From the NCBI GenBank assembly GCA_963797605.1, contig CAWCPX010000009.1:248001-312000 (forward strand): a DNA stretch of 64,000 nucleotides, written 5' to 3'. Source of the stretch: DASQPR01 sp963797605. GTDB lineage: Bacteria; Actinomycetota; Actinomycetes; Mycobacteriales; Micromonosporaceae. Under the pieces are notes generated by a model that saw nothing but the letters and a program-made list of their open reading frames with translations, had not been told where the DNA came from and did not search any database. The translations under genes and the position numbers were made by a program. Positions 37,416 to 45,814 of this stretch are shown here, one piece after another. Within the stretch, counting starts at the first letter, position 1; each line of letters opens with the position of its first letter.

Positions 37416-37943
37416 GTGATCGCCACGAAACAGCTTGTCCTGCGGCTCAACGACGCCACCCGGGACGCGCCTGACGTGCTGACGATGATGCTCGACCCGG
37501 AGACCCGGCTGTGGAACCCGCACGGCAACGTCGTCGACCTGGAAACCGCCGCCGCCTGGTGCGAACGCCAGGCCGACTGGTCCGACGGCACCCACGCCTC
37601 GTTCGCGATCATCGAGGCCGACTCCGGCCGGCTCGCCGGCAGCGTCTCGATCCACAGCGTCGACCCGGACCAGGCCGATGCCGAGATCGGTTATCGGGTC
37701 GCCCCGTGGGCCCGTGGCCGGGGTTACGCCACCGAGGCCGTCGCAGCGGCCACGACCTGGGCTTTCGACAATCTTCCGGTGGTCCGCATCGAGCTCTGCC
37801 ACGCCGCCGCGAACCCGGCTTCGTGCGCCGTGGCGACGAAAGCGGGCTACCTGCTCGAAGGTGTGCTGCGCAACTCGTACATCTACGGCGACGGGCAGCG
37901 CTACGACGAACACCTGCACGCCCGGCTCGTCACCGACGTGTAA
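37416..37943 (+). CDS. RimJ/RimL-type GNAT acetyltransferase
   Basis: 175 residues from GTG 37416, chosen for GGGAGG at 37402-37407 with eight bases spacing; longer starts lack it. VLRLNDATRDAPDVLTMM, HGNVVDLETAAAWCER, AEIGYRVAPWARGRGYATEAV (motif A) and VVRIELCHAAANPASCAVATKAGY with LEGVLRN are standard for the RimJ/RimL group, which acetylate N-termini of ribosomal proteins or small molecules. Its last bases belong to a short tandem repeat. Confidence 0.85.
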   Translation: MIATKQLVLRLNDATRDAPDVLTMMLDPETRLWNPHGNVVDLETAAAWCERQADWSDGTHASFAIIEADSGRLAGSVSIHSVDPDQADAEIGYRVAPWARGRGYATEAVAAATTWAFDNLPVVRIELCHAAANPASCAVATKAGYLLEGVLRNSYIYGDGQRYDEHLHARLVTDV

Positions 37944-38003
37944 TTCCTACACGTGTAATTCGGTCCGTGTAACTCACTCACGTGTAATTACTTCATGTGA
38001 ATT
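37936..38003. repeat. five short imperfect repeats of acgtgtaatt, period 14-15
   Basis: acgtgtaatt-like words start at 37936, 37951, 37965, 37980 and 37994, three of them exact. They begin inside the GNAT stop region and fill the gap to the convergent SDR gene. AT-rich for this genome. Could be a protein-binding array or slipped-strand expansion. Confidence 0.75.
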
Positions 38004-38017
38004 ACATTCCGGGTGGT

Positions 38018-38761
38018 TCACATGCCGCCCGCGACGCGCAGGATGGCTCCGGTCACATAGGACGCCTCGTCGCTGAGCAGGAACGCGATGGCCGCCGCGA
38101 TCTCCTGCGGTTGTCCGGCCCGGCGCAGCGGAGCGATCTCGTTCATCAACGCGGGCCGGTTCGCGTCGCCCATGTCCGCGTGAATCGTGGTCCAGACACG
38201 GCCGGGTGCCACCGCGTTGACCCGGATGCCCTCCGGGCCGAGTTCCTTCGACAACCCAATCGTCATCGTGTCCTCGGCGGCTTTCGCGGCCGCGTAGTGC
38301 ACGTATTCCCCCGGGCTGCCGGTGGTAGCGGCACCCGACGACACGTTCACGATCGCCCCGCCGCTGCCACCGAGTCGCGTCGACATGCGGCGGGCGGCCT
38401 GCTGCGCGCACATCAGGTAGCCCATCACGTTGACGTCGACGACACGGCGCATCGTCTCGGTGGACGTGTCGACGAACGCGCCCAGCGGTCCCGTGACACC
38501 GGCGTTGTTGACCAGACCGGTGATCGGGCCGAACGCGTCCGCTTCGTCGAAGAGCCGCCGCACGTCGGCCTCGGAGGCGGTGTCGCCACGGACGGTCAGG
38601 GCTCGGCGCCCGGTTGCTCGTACCAGTGCGGCAGTCTGCTCTGCCTCGGTTTCGTTCTTCAAGTAGTTGATCACGATGTCGTGGCCGGCTTCGGCAAGCC
38701 GGACGGCGGTCGCGGCACCTATCCCCCGGCCTCCGCCGGTGATGATCGTGACTCGGCTCAT
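38018..38761 (-). CDS. SDR-family reductase (FabG-like)
   Basis: 247 residues from ATG 38761 (MSRVTIITGGGRGIGAATAV). TGGGRGIG is the cofactor loop, NNAGVTG the structural motif, IVNVSSGAA precedes the catalytic Ser, and YAAAK is the catalytic Y-x-x-x-K. ITGLVNN, ELGPEGIRVNAVAPG and the GG-M end fit FabG/glucose-dehydrogenase-like enzymes. The ATG overlaps the TGA of the last mini-ORF (ATGA), so its translation is probably coupled to the repeat array and, through it, to the cupin gene. Confidence 0.9.
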   Translation of the reverse strand: MSRVTIITGGGRGIGAATAVRLAEAGHDIVINYLKNETEAEQTAALVRATGRRALTVRGDTASEADVRRLFDEADAFGPITGLVNNAGVTGPLGAFVDTSTETMRRVVDVNVMGYLMCAQQAARRMSTRLGGSGGAIVNVSSGAATTGSPGEYVHYAAAKAAEDTMTIGLSKELGPEGIRVNAVAPGRVWTTIHADMGDANRPALMNEIAPLRRAGQPQEIAAAIAFLLSDEASYVTGAILRVAGGM

Positions 38762-38826
38762 GTCCGCCCCCGCTTCGCAGGGCGCGGCCATGCTGTTACA
38801 TGGTTCGCTCCGACAAGCTCGCTCAT
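38758..38826 (-). CDS. mini-ORF 3 of the 65-nt array (22 aa)
   Basis: Same peptide with His instead of Arg at residue 9 (GANHV). Its TGA (38758-38760) overlaps the SDR ATG (38759-38761). This unit therefore hands ribosomes to a normal-sized gene in the same way the other units hand them to each other. Confidence 0.5.
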   Translation of the reverse strand: MSELVGANHVTAWPRPAKRGRT

Positions 38827-38891
38827 GTCCGCCCCCGCTTCGCAGGGCGCGGCCATGCTGTTACACGGTTCGCTCCGACAAGCTCGCTCAT
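38823..38891 (-). CDS. mini-ORF 2 of the 65-nt array (22 aa)
   Basis: Identical in sequence to mini-ORF 1. It opens at the ATGA that closes mini-ORF 1 and closes at the ATGA that opens mini-ORF 3. The run gcgggggcgg just before each ATG may serve as a weak ribosome re-initiation signal within the array. Confidence 0.5.
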   Translation of the reverse strand: MSELVGANRVTAWPRPAKRGRT

Positions 38892-38956
38892 GTCCGCCCC
38901 CGCTTCGCAGGGCGCGGCCATGCTGTTACACGGTTCGCTCCGACAAGCTCGCTCAT
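38888..38956 (-). CDS. mini-ORF 1 of the 65-nt array (22 aa)
   Basis: Twenty-two codons, MSELVGANRV at the start and WPRPAKRGRT at the end, with a very basic C-terminus. The ATG overlaps the TGA of the cupin gene and its own TGA overlaps the ATG of mini-ORF 2. No separate Shine-Dalgarno is evident before the first copy, so translation would depend on coupling. It may be a genuine peptide or a translated spacer. No known family is recognised. Confidence 0.5.
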   Translation of the reverse strand: MSELVGANRVTAWPRPAKRGRT

Positions 38957-39303
38957 GCGGGAGAGGTTATCTGGTAAACCTTCCGCAGCGTCTCGTGGAT
39001 GGTCCAGCGGGTGTGCTCACCCTCGGCCAGCACGCACACATCGCCGGTGGCCACGTCGATCGTGCGTTCGGAGCTGAGCAACTCGATCGTCGCCGACCCG
39101 GAAAGCACGACGAACATCTCGTCTGCCTCGACATCGGTGACGACACCCGGGGTGATCTGCCAGACACCGCGTTGCACCCGGCCGTCGGCGGACGCGCAGA
39201 GCAGGCGATGCGACACGACGGGGTCGCCGGAGACGATCTGCGCCTCCGGCAACGGTTCGTCGAACAACGTCACGTCGGCGATCGTGGAGACAAACGTGGT
39301 CAT
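38953..39303 (-). CDS. cupin-domain protein (AraC-binding-like/DUF861 type)
   Basis: 116 residues from ATG 39303, with a good GAGGAG just upstream. GVWQITPGVVTDVEADEMFVVLSGSATIEL and VATGDVCVLAEGEHTRWTIHETLRKVYQI follow the (S)-ureidoglycine aminohydrolase-like small cupin pattern (W.I.PG....E..E...VL.G, then GD....G....W...E..RKVY). Usually a single beta barrel that binds a metal or small acid. Its TGA forms the first ATGA junction of the mini-ORF array, and the SDR follows the array. Confidence 0.8.
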   Translation of the reverse strand: MTTFVSTIADVTLFDEPLPEAQIVSGDPVVSHRLLCASADGRVQRGVWQITPGVVTDVEADEMFVVLSGSATIELLSSERTIDVATGDVCVLAEGEHTRWTIHETLRKVYQITSPA

Positions 39304-39408
39304 TACGGCTCCTCATGTGGTGGGTCGACGGCGAGGCCGCGACGCGCGGTAACACAGTTGGGCACGCCCAGGCTAGCGAATCCGGGCCTCGGATATAGGG
39401 TCTGCGCC

Positions 39409-40230
39409 ATGACGACACGGGAGCAGCGGCTGACTTTCGGCGAGGTGGCCGACGACTACGACGACGTTCGGGCCGACTATCCGGCTGAACTGGTCAACGC
39501 CGTCGTCGCGTACGCGGGCGTGACACCCGCGCACATCGTCGAGTCCGGCGCCGGCACGGGCAAGGCCACGACCGCGTTCGCGGCGCTCGGCACCCGGATG
39601 ACCTGCGTGGAACCGGACCCGCAGATGGCCGCCGTGCTGTCCGCGAAGGTGGCCGGTGACGCCCGGATCGAGGTCGTCGTGAGCCGCTTCGAGGACTGGA
39701 CACCGCCCGCGGGGGGCGTTGACCTGGTCGTGAGCGCGCAGGCGTGGCACTGGGTCACGCCGGAGACGCGACTCGCCCTGGCCCACGCCGCGCTGCGACC
39801 GGGTGGGGTCCTGGCCCTGTGCGGGCACAGCTACAACTTCGCCGACGACGACGTGCGGGCAGCTCTCGACGAGGTCTACGTCCGGCTCTTCCCGGACTCG
39901 CCGGTGCGCGGCTTCCAGGGCGGCAACACGCAGGTCGTGCCGGAGTCCGCCGCGGCCCGGATGCCGGCGCCGTCGCCGTTCTGGCTCTCCGACGAGATGG
40001 TCGGCTCGGAGTTCTTCACCGACCAGACGACGACACGGTTCCGGCGGATCGTGCCCTACTCGACGCACGACTTCGTGCGGCTGCTGAACACCTATTCACC
40101 GCACCGGATGCTGCCAGACGACCAGCGCGCCGACCTGTTCACCGCGCTCGCGGCCGTCGTCGACGTGCGCGGCGGTGTGGTCCGCCATCAGATCGACACC
40201 GTGCTGGCCCTCGGTCGCGCGGTGTCCTGA
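39409..40230 (+). CDS. class I SAM-dependent methyltransferase
   Basis: 273 residues from ATG 39409. VADDYDDVRADYPAELV is the usual lead-in. IVESGAGTGKATTAFAAL is motif I (G-x-G-T-G). CVEPDPQMAAVL is the acidic motif, DLVVSAQAWHWV the post-I region, and ALRPGGVLALCGHS motif III. The C-terminal half forms the substrate cap. Close to the trans-aconitate-methyltransferase-like group of actinobacteria. Divergent from the cupin gene with a 105-bp gap. Substrate unknown. Confidence 0.9.
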   Translation: MTTREQRLTFGEVADDYDDVRADYPAELVNAVVAYAGVTPAHIVESGAGTGKATTAFAALGTRMTCVEPDPQMAAVLSAKVAGDARIEVVVSRFEDWTPPAGGVDLVVSAQAWHWVTPETRLALAHAALRPGGVLALCGHSYNFADDDVRAALDEVYVRLFPDSPVRGFQGGNTQVVPESAAARMPAPSPFWLSDEMVGSEFFTDQTTTRFRRIVPYSTHDFVRLLNTYSPHRMLPDDQRADLFTALAAVVDVRGGVVRHQIDTVLALGRAVS

Positions 40231-40345
40231 GTCGCCGGTTGAATTGGCTCGTCAGCGGGCATCCGTCGGTGTGTCGTGTGCAAGTGTCGCACTGACCTGG
40301 TAAGAAGAGCGCTATTCAAACAGATGTACGGAAACGGAGGACACG

Positions 40346-41068
40346 ATGGTTGCCGCGACCTCGACCCGAGGGCTATCGGCGGCGGATCTGACGTCGATCC
40401 GCGCGACGCTCGACGCGGGTCGGAAACCGAAGGTCGTCTTCACCGAGTCGGCGGGCCAGATAGCGGGCCAGATCGGGCAGGTCGTCGAGTTGCTCGACCC
40501 GAGCAACGACGAGTGGGTCGTGGTCCGGTTCGGGCGCGACGAGTTGCCTTTCTCCCCCACCGACCTGGCGATCCCCGCTAAAGTTCCGGTCAAACGGCCG
40601 GCGAAGGTCGAACCTGAGCCGACCCCGCCGCCGCCCGACATCATCCCCTACGAATCGATCGCCGCTCCCCCGTCCCAACGCCAGGAGGCCCCCGCCATGA
40701 CCGTGACTTCCACGGAGGACACGCCGGCGCCGGCGTCCGACGACGCCAAGCCAGCCCGCAAGGCCGCCGCACCGCGGCAGCCCAAGGTCAAGCCGCAGCC
40801 GTCGTTGACGGTCACCATCTCCTACACCGAGGGCGAATGGAGCGTGGGTGCGCAGCAGGGCACGAAAGCGCTGGCCAAGCCCTACCTGATCAAGCCGGCC
40901 GAGGCGCTGCGCATGGTCGCGATGCTCGACGTGCCGGGCGTGCACGAGGCTGTCGAGCAGATCGTCGAGGCCGAGCGCTCCGAGACGCAGGCGCACGCGC
41001 AGCGGCTCCGGGCCGAGCTGGCCGAGATCGAGGCGAAGCTCGCCGATCTGCCCACGGCGACGCACTGA
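40346..41068 (+). CDS. conserved actinobacterial hypothetical (possibly DUF6319)
   Basis: 240 residues in three parts: an N-terminal small domain (LTSIRATLDAGRKPKVVFTESAGQI, EWVVVRFGRDELPFSP); a Pro/Glu/Ala-rich disordered linker (about 75-145); and a C-terminal domain with SLTVTISYTEGEWSVGAQQG, KPYLIKPAEALRMVAML, AVEQIVEAERSETQAHAQ. A terminal coiled coil follows. I recall similar proteins filed as DUF6319 but cannot confirm. AGGAGG-like aacggagg lies upstream. Three bases before the acyltransferase gene, so co-transcribed. Function unknown. Confidence 0.65.
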   Translation: MVAATSTRGLSAADLTSIRATLDAGRKPKVVFTESAGQIAGQIGQVVELLDPSNDEWVVVRFGRDELPFSPTDLAIPAKVPVKRPAKVEPEPTPPPPDIIPYESIAAPPSQRQEAPAMTVTSTEDTPAPASDDAKPARKAAAPRQPKVKPQPSLTVTISYTEGEWSVGAQQGTKALAKPYLIKPAEALRMVAMLDVPGVHEAVEQIVEAERSETQAHAQRLRAELAEIEAKLADLPTATH

Positions 41069-41071
41069 TCC

Positions 41072-41875
41072 ATGGCGGCGTCGGTGGCTCCGACACCACA
41101 GCAGTGGCGAGTGCCGCTGCTGTGGAGGTTGGCGCTGCTGGCCTCGCGGCCGGTGGTCGGGCTGGTCTGCCGGTTGCATGTCACCGGTGACGTGCCCGAC
41201 GATCGGCGGGCCGGGCCGCTGATCCTGGCGGCCAACCATATCGGCGCGTTCGATCCGGTCGTGCTGACCGCCGCCTGCGCGCAGCGCCGGATCGCGCCGC
41301 GCATCATGGCCACCGGCGGCCTGTTCCGAGCGCCGGTGGTCGGCGCGATCATGAGCGCGTGGGGCCACATCCGCGTCGACCGGCGGCAGGTCAACGTCAC
41401 CGACGCGTACCCGGCCGCGCAGGCGGCGCTCGCGGAGCGTTCGGTGGTGCTGGGTTATCCGGAGGGCCGGATGACCCTCGATCCGGGTCTGTGGCCGGAG
41501 CGGGGCAAGAGTGGCCTGGCCCGGCTCGCGGTAGCCAGCGGGGTGCCGGTGGTGCCGGTGGCGCAGTGGGGTGCCCAATGGGTGCTGGCGTGGGGTGCGC
41601 CGCGGGGCACGCTCGGGCAGTTGGCGCGGGCGTTGACGCACCGGCCGATCGTGCGGGTGCATTTCGGTGAGCCGATCGATCTGACGGCTGGGGCGCCGAT
41701 CCGGGAGTCGACCGATCGCATCATGGCTGGGATTGTCGCGGCGTTGGTGCCGTTGCGGCCCGATGAGCCGGGGTTGCCGGCGTTGATCGACGAGGCACGA
41801 CCGGTGAGTTCGGCGCGGAGCTTCGTGCGGCGCCCGGTTCAGCTCCCCGACGCCGCACCGTCAGGTAGCGTTTAA
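41072..41875 (+). CDS. PlsC-like 1-acylglycerol-3-phosphate acyltransferase
   Basis: 267 residues. ILAANHIGAFDPVVL holds the N-H-x4-D catalytic motif and GYPEGRMT the E-G motif that binds the glycerol phosphate; IRVDRRQ and VPVVPVAQWG are also conserved. A hydrophobic segment near residues 18-35 (LALLASRPVVGLVC) may anchor it. Likely transfers an acyl group to lysophosphatidic acid or a related acceptor at the membrane. It follows the hypothetical gene by three bases. Confidence 0.9.
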   Translation: MAASVAPTPQQWRVPLLWRLALLASRPVVGLVCRLHVTGDVPDDRRAGPLILAANHIGAFDPVVLTAACAQRRIAPRIMATGGLFRAPVVGAIMSAWGHIRVDRRQVNVTDAYPAAQAALAERSVVLGYPEGRMTLDPGLWPERGKSGLARLAVASGVPVVPVAQWGAQWVLAWGAPRGTLGQLARALTHRPIVRVHFGEPIDLTAGAPIRESTDRIMAGIVAALVPLRPDEPGLPALIDEARPVSSARSFVRRPVQLPDAAPSGSV

Positions 41876-41937
41876 AGGCATATGCGGTCAGGCGAGGCGT
41901 CGAGCAGCTTCTCGACCGGCCCGCGAAGCCGCGCTCA

Positions 41938-42038
41938 CTATACGCGATCACGTGTGCACGCGATCGCGAATGCGCCATGCGCGGTTGCGCGTGCCAGCAA
42001 ATCATATATTTATCCTTAGCGGATATTTGGGAGCTGGG
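41938..42038. promoter_or_regulatory. AT-rich promoter region of the aldehyde oxidoreductase operon
   Basis: atcatatatttatcc around 42001-42015 is unusually AT-rich for this genome, and gggagctggg precedes the ATG. Upstream, cgatcacgtgtgcacgcgat (41946-41965) is a near-dyad centred on GTGCAC that could bind a regulator. Inspection only. Confidence 0.4.
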
Positions 42039-42572
42039 ATGAGGATTGTCGAATCTGCTCCGACCCAGGTCAGCGACGACCCGGCGGTTGTTCGCGGTCC
42101 ACAGAGCGAGCCGGTCGCGTTGACCATCAACGGAGTCACCTACGCGGTCGACCTCGAACCCCGGGTGAGCCTGCTCGACGCGCTCCGCGAACACCTCGAC
42201 CTCACCGGCACCAAGAAGGGGTGCGATCAGGGCACCTGCGGCGCCTGCACGGTGTGGGTCGACGACCGGCGGGTGCTCTCGTGCCTCACGTTGGCGATGA
42301 CGTGTGAGAACCGGGAGGTGACCACGATCGAGGGCCTCGCGTCGCAAGGCGAACTGCACCCGATGCAGAGGGCGTTCATCGAGCACGACGCGTTCCAATG
42401 TGGATACTGCACATCCGGGCAGATCATGTCCGCCGTCGCCCTGTTGCGAGAGGGCAACGCGAGTTCCGACACCGACATCGCCGAATACATGAGCGGCAAC
42501 ATCTGTCGCTGTGCGGCCTACCCGAACATCCGCGCCGCAATCCGTGACGTCCGCGACGCCGGAGGCGAGTGA
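42039..42572 (+). CDS. [2Fe-2S] subunit of PaoABC-type aldehyde oxidoreductase
   Basis: 177 residues from ATG 42039. CDQGTCGACTVWVDDRRVLSC binds the plant-ferredoxin-type cluster. CGYCTSGQIMSA and NICRCAAYPNI bind the second [2Fe-2S] cluster next to the molybdenum cofactor. This is the small subunit of xanthine-oxidase-family enzymes. Some members carry a Tat signal, but none is clear here, so a cytoplasmic enzyme is likely. Four bases separate it from the FAD subunit. It carries electrons from Mo to FAD. Confidence 0.9.
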   Translation: MRIVESAPTQVSDDPAVVRGPQSEPVALTINGVTYAVDLEPRVSLLDALREHLDLTGTKKGCDQGTCGACTVWVDDRRVLSCLTLAMTCENREVTTIEGLASQGELHPMQRAFIEHDAFQCGYCTSGQIMSAVALLREGNASSDTDIAEYMSGNICRCAAYPNIRAAIRDVRDAGGE

Positions 42573-42575
42573 TCC

Positions 42576-43568
42576 ATGCAGCCCATCACATACGTCCGAG
42601 CGTCGAGTGTCGCCGAGGCCGTGGCGACCGTCACCGCCGATCCCGGCAGCGCGTTCCTGGCCGGCGGCACTACCGAAGTCGACCTGCTGCGGCTCGGTCT
42701 GATCCACCCGAACGCGTTGGTCGACATCAACAATCTGCCGCTCACCGATCTGGAGGATCTTCCCGGCGGCGCGATCCGCATCGGCGCGCTGGCCCGGATG
42801 AGCGACGTCGCCCGGGCGGCGAGTGTCCAGGAGCGGTACCCGGGGATGTCGCAGGCGCTGCTGCTCGGCGCGTCCGAGCAACTGCGCAACATGGCCTCGA
42901 TGGGTGGAAACCTGTGCCAGCGGGTCCGGTGCGCGTACTTCCGCGACGGGACGTCTCCGTGCAACAAGCGGGAGCCAGGTTCCGGGTGCTCGGCATTGGA
43001 AGGCGCGAACCGGGGTCACGCGATCCTCGGCACCAGCGAGCAGTGCATCGCCACGCACCCGTCCGACGTCGCGGTGGCACTCGTCGCGCTTGACGCGGTC
43101 GTGCATACGATCGGCCCCGACGGCGCCCGTGCGCTAGCGATCGACGACTTCTACCTGCGCCCAGGCGACACGCCCGACAAAGAGCACCCGCTCGCGCACG
43201 GTGAACTCATCGTCGCTATCGAGGTCCCGGACACGCCGGTCGCGGCCCGATCGCTCTATTACAAGTACCGCGACCGGCAGTCGTACGAGTTCGCGCTCGT
43301 CTCGATCTTCGCCGCCATGCGGGTCGAGAACGGAATGGTCGCCGAGGTGCGGCTCGCGCTGGGCGGCGTCGGCACCACGCCGTGGCGGGCCCGCCAGGCT
43401 GAAGCACAGATGCTTGGCGCGCCGGCCACCGCCGAGTCGTTCACGGCCGCGGCGGACGCCGAACTTCGGGCTGCCGTCACCCGTCCCGCCAACGCATTCA
43501 AGGTCGAGTTCGCGAAGCGGGTCATCGTTCGCGGGCTGACCGACGCCATGAACGGAGGTGCCCGATGA
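42576..43568 (+). CDS. FAD/[4Fe-4S] subunit of PaoABC-type aldehyde oxidoreductase
   Basis: 330 residues. FLAGGTTEVDLLRLG is the FAD-binding loop, and LGASEQLRNMASMGGNLCQRVRC and GTSEQCIATHPSDVAVALVALD are conserved in the medium subunit. The extra segment with Cys residues (CQRVRCAYFR...PCNKR...GCSAL) is the insert that holds the [4Fe-4S] cluster in PaoB/YagS and is absent from plain xanthine dehydrogenases. That identifies the enzyme as the PaoABC kind, which oxidises aromatic aldehydes. Its TGA overlaps the next ATG (ATGA). Confidence 0.9.
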   Translation: MQPITYVRASSVAEAVATVTADPGSAFLAGGTTEVDLLRLGLIHPNALVDINNLPLTDLEDLPGGAIRIGALARMSDVARAASVQERYPGMSQALLLGASEQLRNMASMGGNLCQRVRCAYFRDGTSPCNKREPGSGCSALEGANRGHAILGTSEQCIATHPSDVAVALVALDAVVHTIGPDGARALAIDDFYLRPGDTPDKEHPLAHGELIVAIEVPDTPVAARSLYYKYRDRQSYEFALVSIFAAMRVENGMVAEVRLALGGVGTTPWRARQAEAQMLGAPATAESFTAAADAELRAAVTRPANAFKVEFAKRVIVRGLTDAMNGGAR

Positions 43569-45814
43569 CCGCCGTCGTCGGAAAGCCGATCAGCCGGGTG
43601 GACGGGATGGACAAGGTCACCGGTGCCGCCCGGTATTCGGCGGAGATCGTGCTGCCCGGGATGGCGTACGCCGCGATCGTCGGCGCGCCCGTGCCCAGCG
43701 GCCGGGTCACGTCGATCGACGTCACTCGTGCGATGGCCGCCGGCGGCGTGCTTGCCGTGCTCACCCACGACAATCTGCCAAAGGTGGCCGCTCAACCGCC
43801 GCTGCTGCCGTCGCTCCTCGGCCAAGCCGCACCCGGGGAGACGTTCTTCCCGATGCAGGACAATGTCGTGCACTACTGGGGTCAGCCGGTAGCCGTCGTC
43901 ATCGCAGACAGCCACGAACGCGCGCAGTACGCCGCGTCGATCGTCGACGTCGGCTACGAACGCTCCCCATCTGTCACGACGATCGAGGAAGGGCGGCCGC
44001 AGGCGTACGAGGCGCAGCGGCTGTTCGGCGGTCTGCTGCCCGGCCGCAACGAACGTGGCGACGTCGACGGAGCGCTGGGCACGGCGGAACACCGGGTCGA
44101 TGTCGCCTACCGGTTCGCCGCGAACCACCACAACACGCTGGAGCCGTCGGCCACCACCGCGACCTGGGACAACGGGCGGCTCACGCTCTACGAGTCGACG
44201 ATGGGCATTCGCGCGACGCAGCTGACGGTCTCCGCGCTGCTCGGCCTGCCGCTCGCCGACATCCGGGTTCTGACGCACTTCGTCGGCGGTGGGTTCGGCG
44301 GCAAGGCGATGGTCTGGCCGCACACGACGCTCGCCGCGATGGCGTCCCGCCACGTCGGCCGGCCCGTGAAACTGGTGCTCACCCGCCCGCAGACCTACGT
44401 CTCGCACGGCCAGCGCGAGGAGCAGGAACAGCGGATGTCGCTCGCGGCGGGGGCCGACGGCCGGCTCACCGCCATCAAACACGAGAAACTTTCCATCACC
44501 TCGCCGTTCGACGACTGGGCCGAGCCTGCGACCGGAGTCTCCTCGCAGCTGTACGCGACCCCGAACTACTCGGGTGTGCACAGCCTCATCAAGGGCAACA
44601 CGATGACGCCGACGTTCACCCGCGGCCCGGGCGAGGCGGTCGGCGTGTTCGTGCTGGAAACCGCGATGGACGAGCTGGCCTACGCCGCCGGGATCGACCC
44701 GATCGAGCTGCGGCTGCGCAACCACACCGCCACCGATCCCCACGGCAACCCGTGGTCCAGCGACGGACTCGCGGAGTGCCTCCGCCTGGGCGCCGAGCGC
44801 TTCGGATGGGCCGATCGCGACCCGCGGCCCCGCATGCGACGCGACGGCAACTGGCTGCTCGGCACGGGCATGGCCGCGGCCGCGTACCCGGTGGCGTTCT
44901 TCATGCCGGCCCAGAGCGCTCGGGCTCGGCTCTACTCCGATGGCAGTGCGATCATGCAGACGAGCGCCCAGGAGTTCGGCGTCGGGGCGACGACCGTCAT
45001 GACACAGGTCGCCGCGGACGCGCTCGGTCTCGACATGGCGTCCGTGCGCTTCGAGGCCGGCGACACCGATCTGCCGAACACCTCGGCGGCGGTGGGCTCG
45101 TCCGGCGCGGGCATGGTCAGCGCCGCCGTGCACACCGCCGGTATCGCGTTGCGCGACCAGATGATCGCGGCGGCGGTCGCGGACGCGAAATCGCCGCTAC
45201 ACGGGGCAGACCCGGCGACGGTGACCGTCAGCAACGGCCGGATGGTCGGCTCCGATTCGAGCACCAGCGACAGCTACGCCGAGTTGCTCCAGCGCAACCG
45301 GCAGGTGGAGGCCGAAGCCCTGGGCAGTTGGACGCCGCCGCCGCTGGACACGCCGCATGGCCTGCTGACCTTCGGCGCTCAGTTCGCCGAGGTCGCCGTG
45401 GATCCCGACCTGGGTATCGTGCGGGTCCGGCGGATGCTCGGCGTGTTCGCTCCGGGCCGGGTGCTCAACCCGAAGCTCGCCCGCAGCCAGCTGATGGGTG
45501 GCATGCTCTGGGCACTCGGCCAGGCGCTGCTGGAGGGCAATCGGATGGATGCCCGTTACGGCAAGTGGACCGCGAACAATCTCGGCGAGTACCTGGTCTC
45601 GGTCAACGCCGACGCACCCGATATCACTGTCGAGTTCGTCGACGTCCAGGACGACCTCGTCAATCCGCTCGGTGTCAAAGGCGTCGGCGAGATCGGTCAG
45701 GTCGGGTCGGCCGCGGCGATCGCGAACGCGGTCTTCCACGCGATCGGGCGCCGGGTCCGGGAGTTGCCGATGGCCGCGGAACTCGTCCTGGACCCGATCG
45801 GCACTACGGCATGA
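43565..45814 (+). CDS. molybdenum-binding subunit of PaoABC-type aldehyde oxidoreductase
   Basis: 749 residues. VGKPISRVDGMDKVTGAARY is the standard opening, followed by LTHFVGGGFGGKAMVW (Mo-cofactor dioxo region) and FTRGPGEAVGVFVLETAMDELAY. The C-terminal GVKGVGEIGQVGSAAAIANA carries the catalytic Glu. Length fits PaoC (about 730). The enzyme hydroxylates aldehydes to acids with MCD-bound molybdenum. Coupled by ATGA overlaps on both sides. No XdhC/PaoD-like maturation gene is adjacent, so cofactor insertion must be served elsewhere. Confidence 0.9.
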   Translation: MTAVVGKPISRVDGMDKVTGAARYSAEIVLPGMAYAAIVGAPVPSGRVTSIDVTRAMAAGGVLAVLTHDNLPKVAAQPPLLPSLLGQAAPGETFFPMQDNVVHYWGQPVAVVIADSHERAQYAASIVDVGYERSPSVTTIEEGRPQAYEAQRLFGGLLPGRNERGDVDGALGTAEHRVDVAYRFAANHHNTLEPSATTATWDNGRLTLYESTMGIRATQLTVSALLGLPLADIRVLTHFVGGGFGGKAMVWPHTTLAAMASRHVGRPVKLVLTRPQTYVSHGQREEQEQRMSLAAGADGRLTAIKHEKLSITSPFDDWAEPATGVSSQLYATPNYSGVHSLIKGNTMTPTFTRGPGEAVGVFVLETAMDELAYAAGIDPIELRLRNHTATDPHGNPWSSDGLAECLRLGAERFGWADRDPRPRMRRDGNWLLGTGMAAAAYPVAFFMPAQSARARLYSDGSAIMQTSAQEFGVGATTVMTQVAADALGLDMASVRFEAGDTDLPNTSAAVGSSGAGMVSAAVHTAGIALRDQMIAAAVADAKSPLHGADPATVTVSNGRMVGSDSSTSDSYAELLQRNRQVEAEALGSWTPPPLDTPHGLLTFGAQFAEVAVDPDLGIVRVRRMLGVFAPGRVLNPKLARSQLMGGMLWALGQALLEGNRMDARYGKWTANNLGEYLVSVNADAPDITVEFVDVQDDLVNPLGVKGVGEIGQVGSAAAIANAVFHAIGRRVRELPMAAELVLDPIGTTA

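Larger units (their letters stand above)
38762..38956 (-). repeat. three perfect tandem 65-bp repeats, each a mini-ORF
   Basis: ATGs on the minus strand lie at 38956, 38891, 38826 and finally the SDR start 38761, exactly 65 bp apart. The three units are identical except for one base in the unit nearest the SDR (His for Arg codon). Each unit starts ATGAGCGAG and ends gcgaagcgggggcggac just before the next ATGA. A diverged fourth copy is at 32250-32312. Confidence 0.95.

Noticed and set aside
38762..38956. CRISPR array
   Set aside because: Units are contiguous identical 65-bp repeats without unique spacers, and no cas gene is present.
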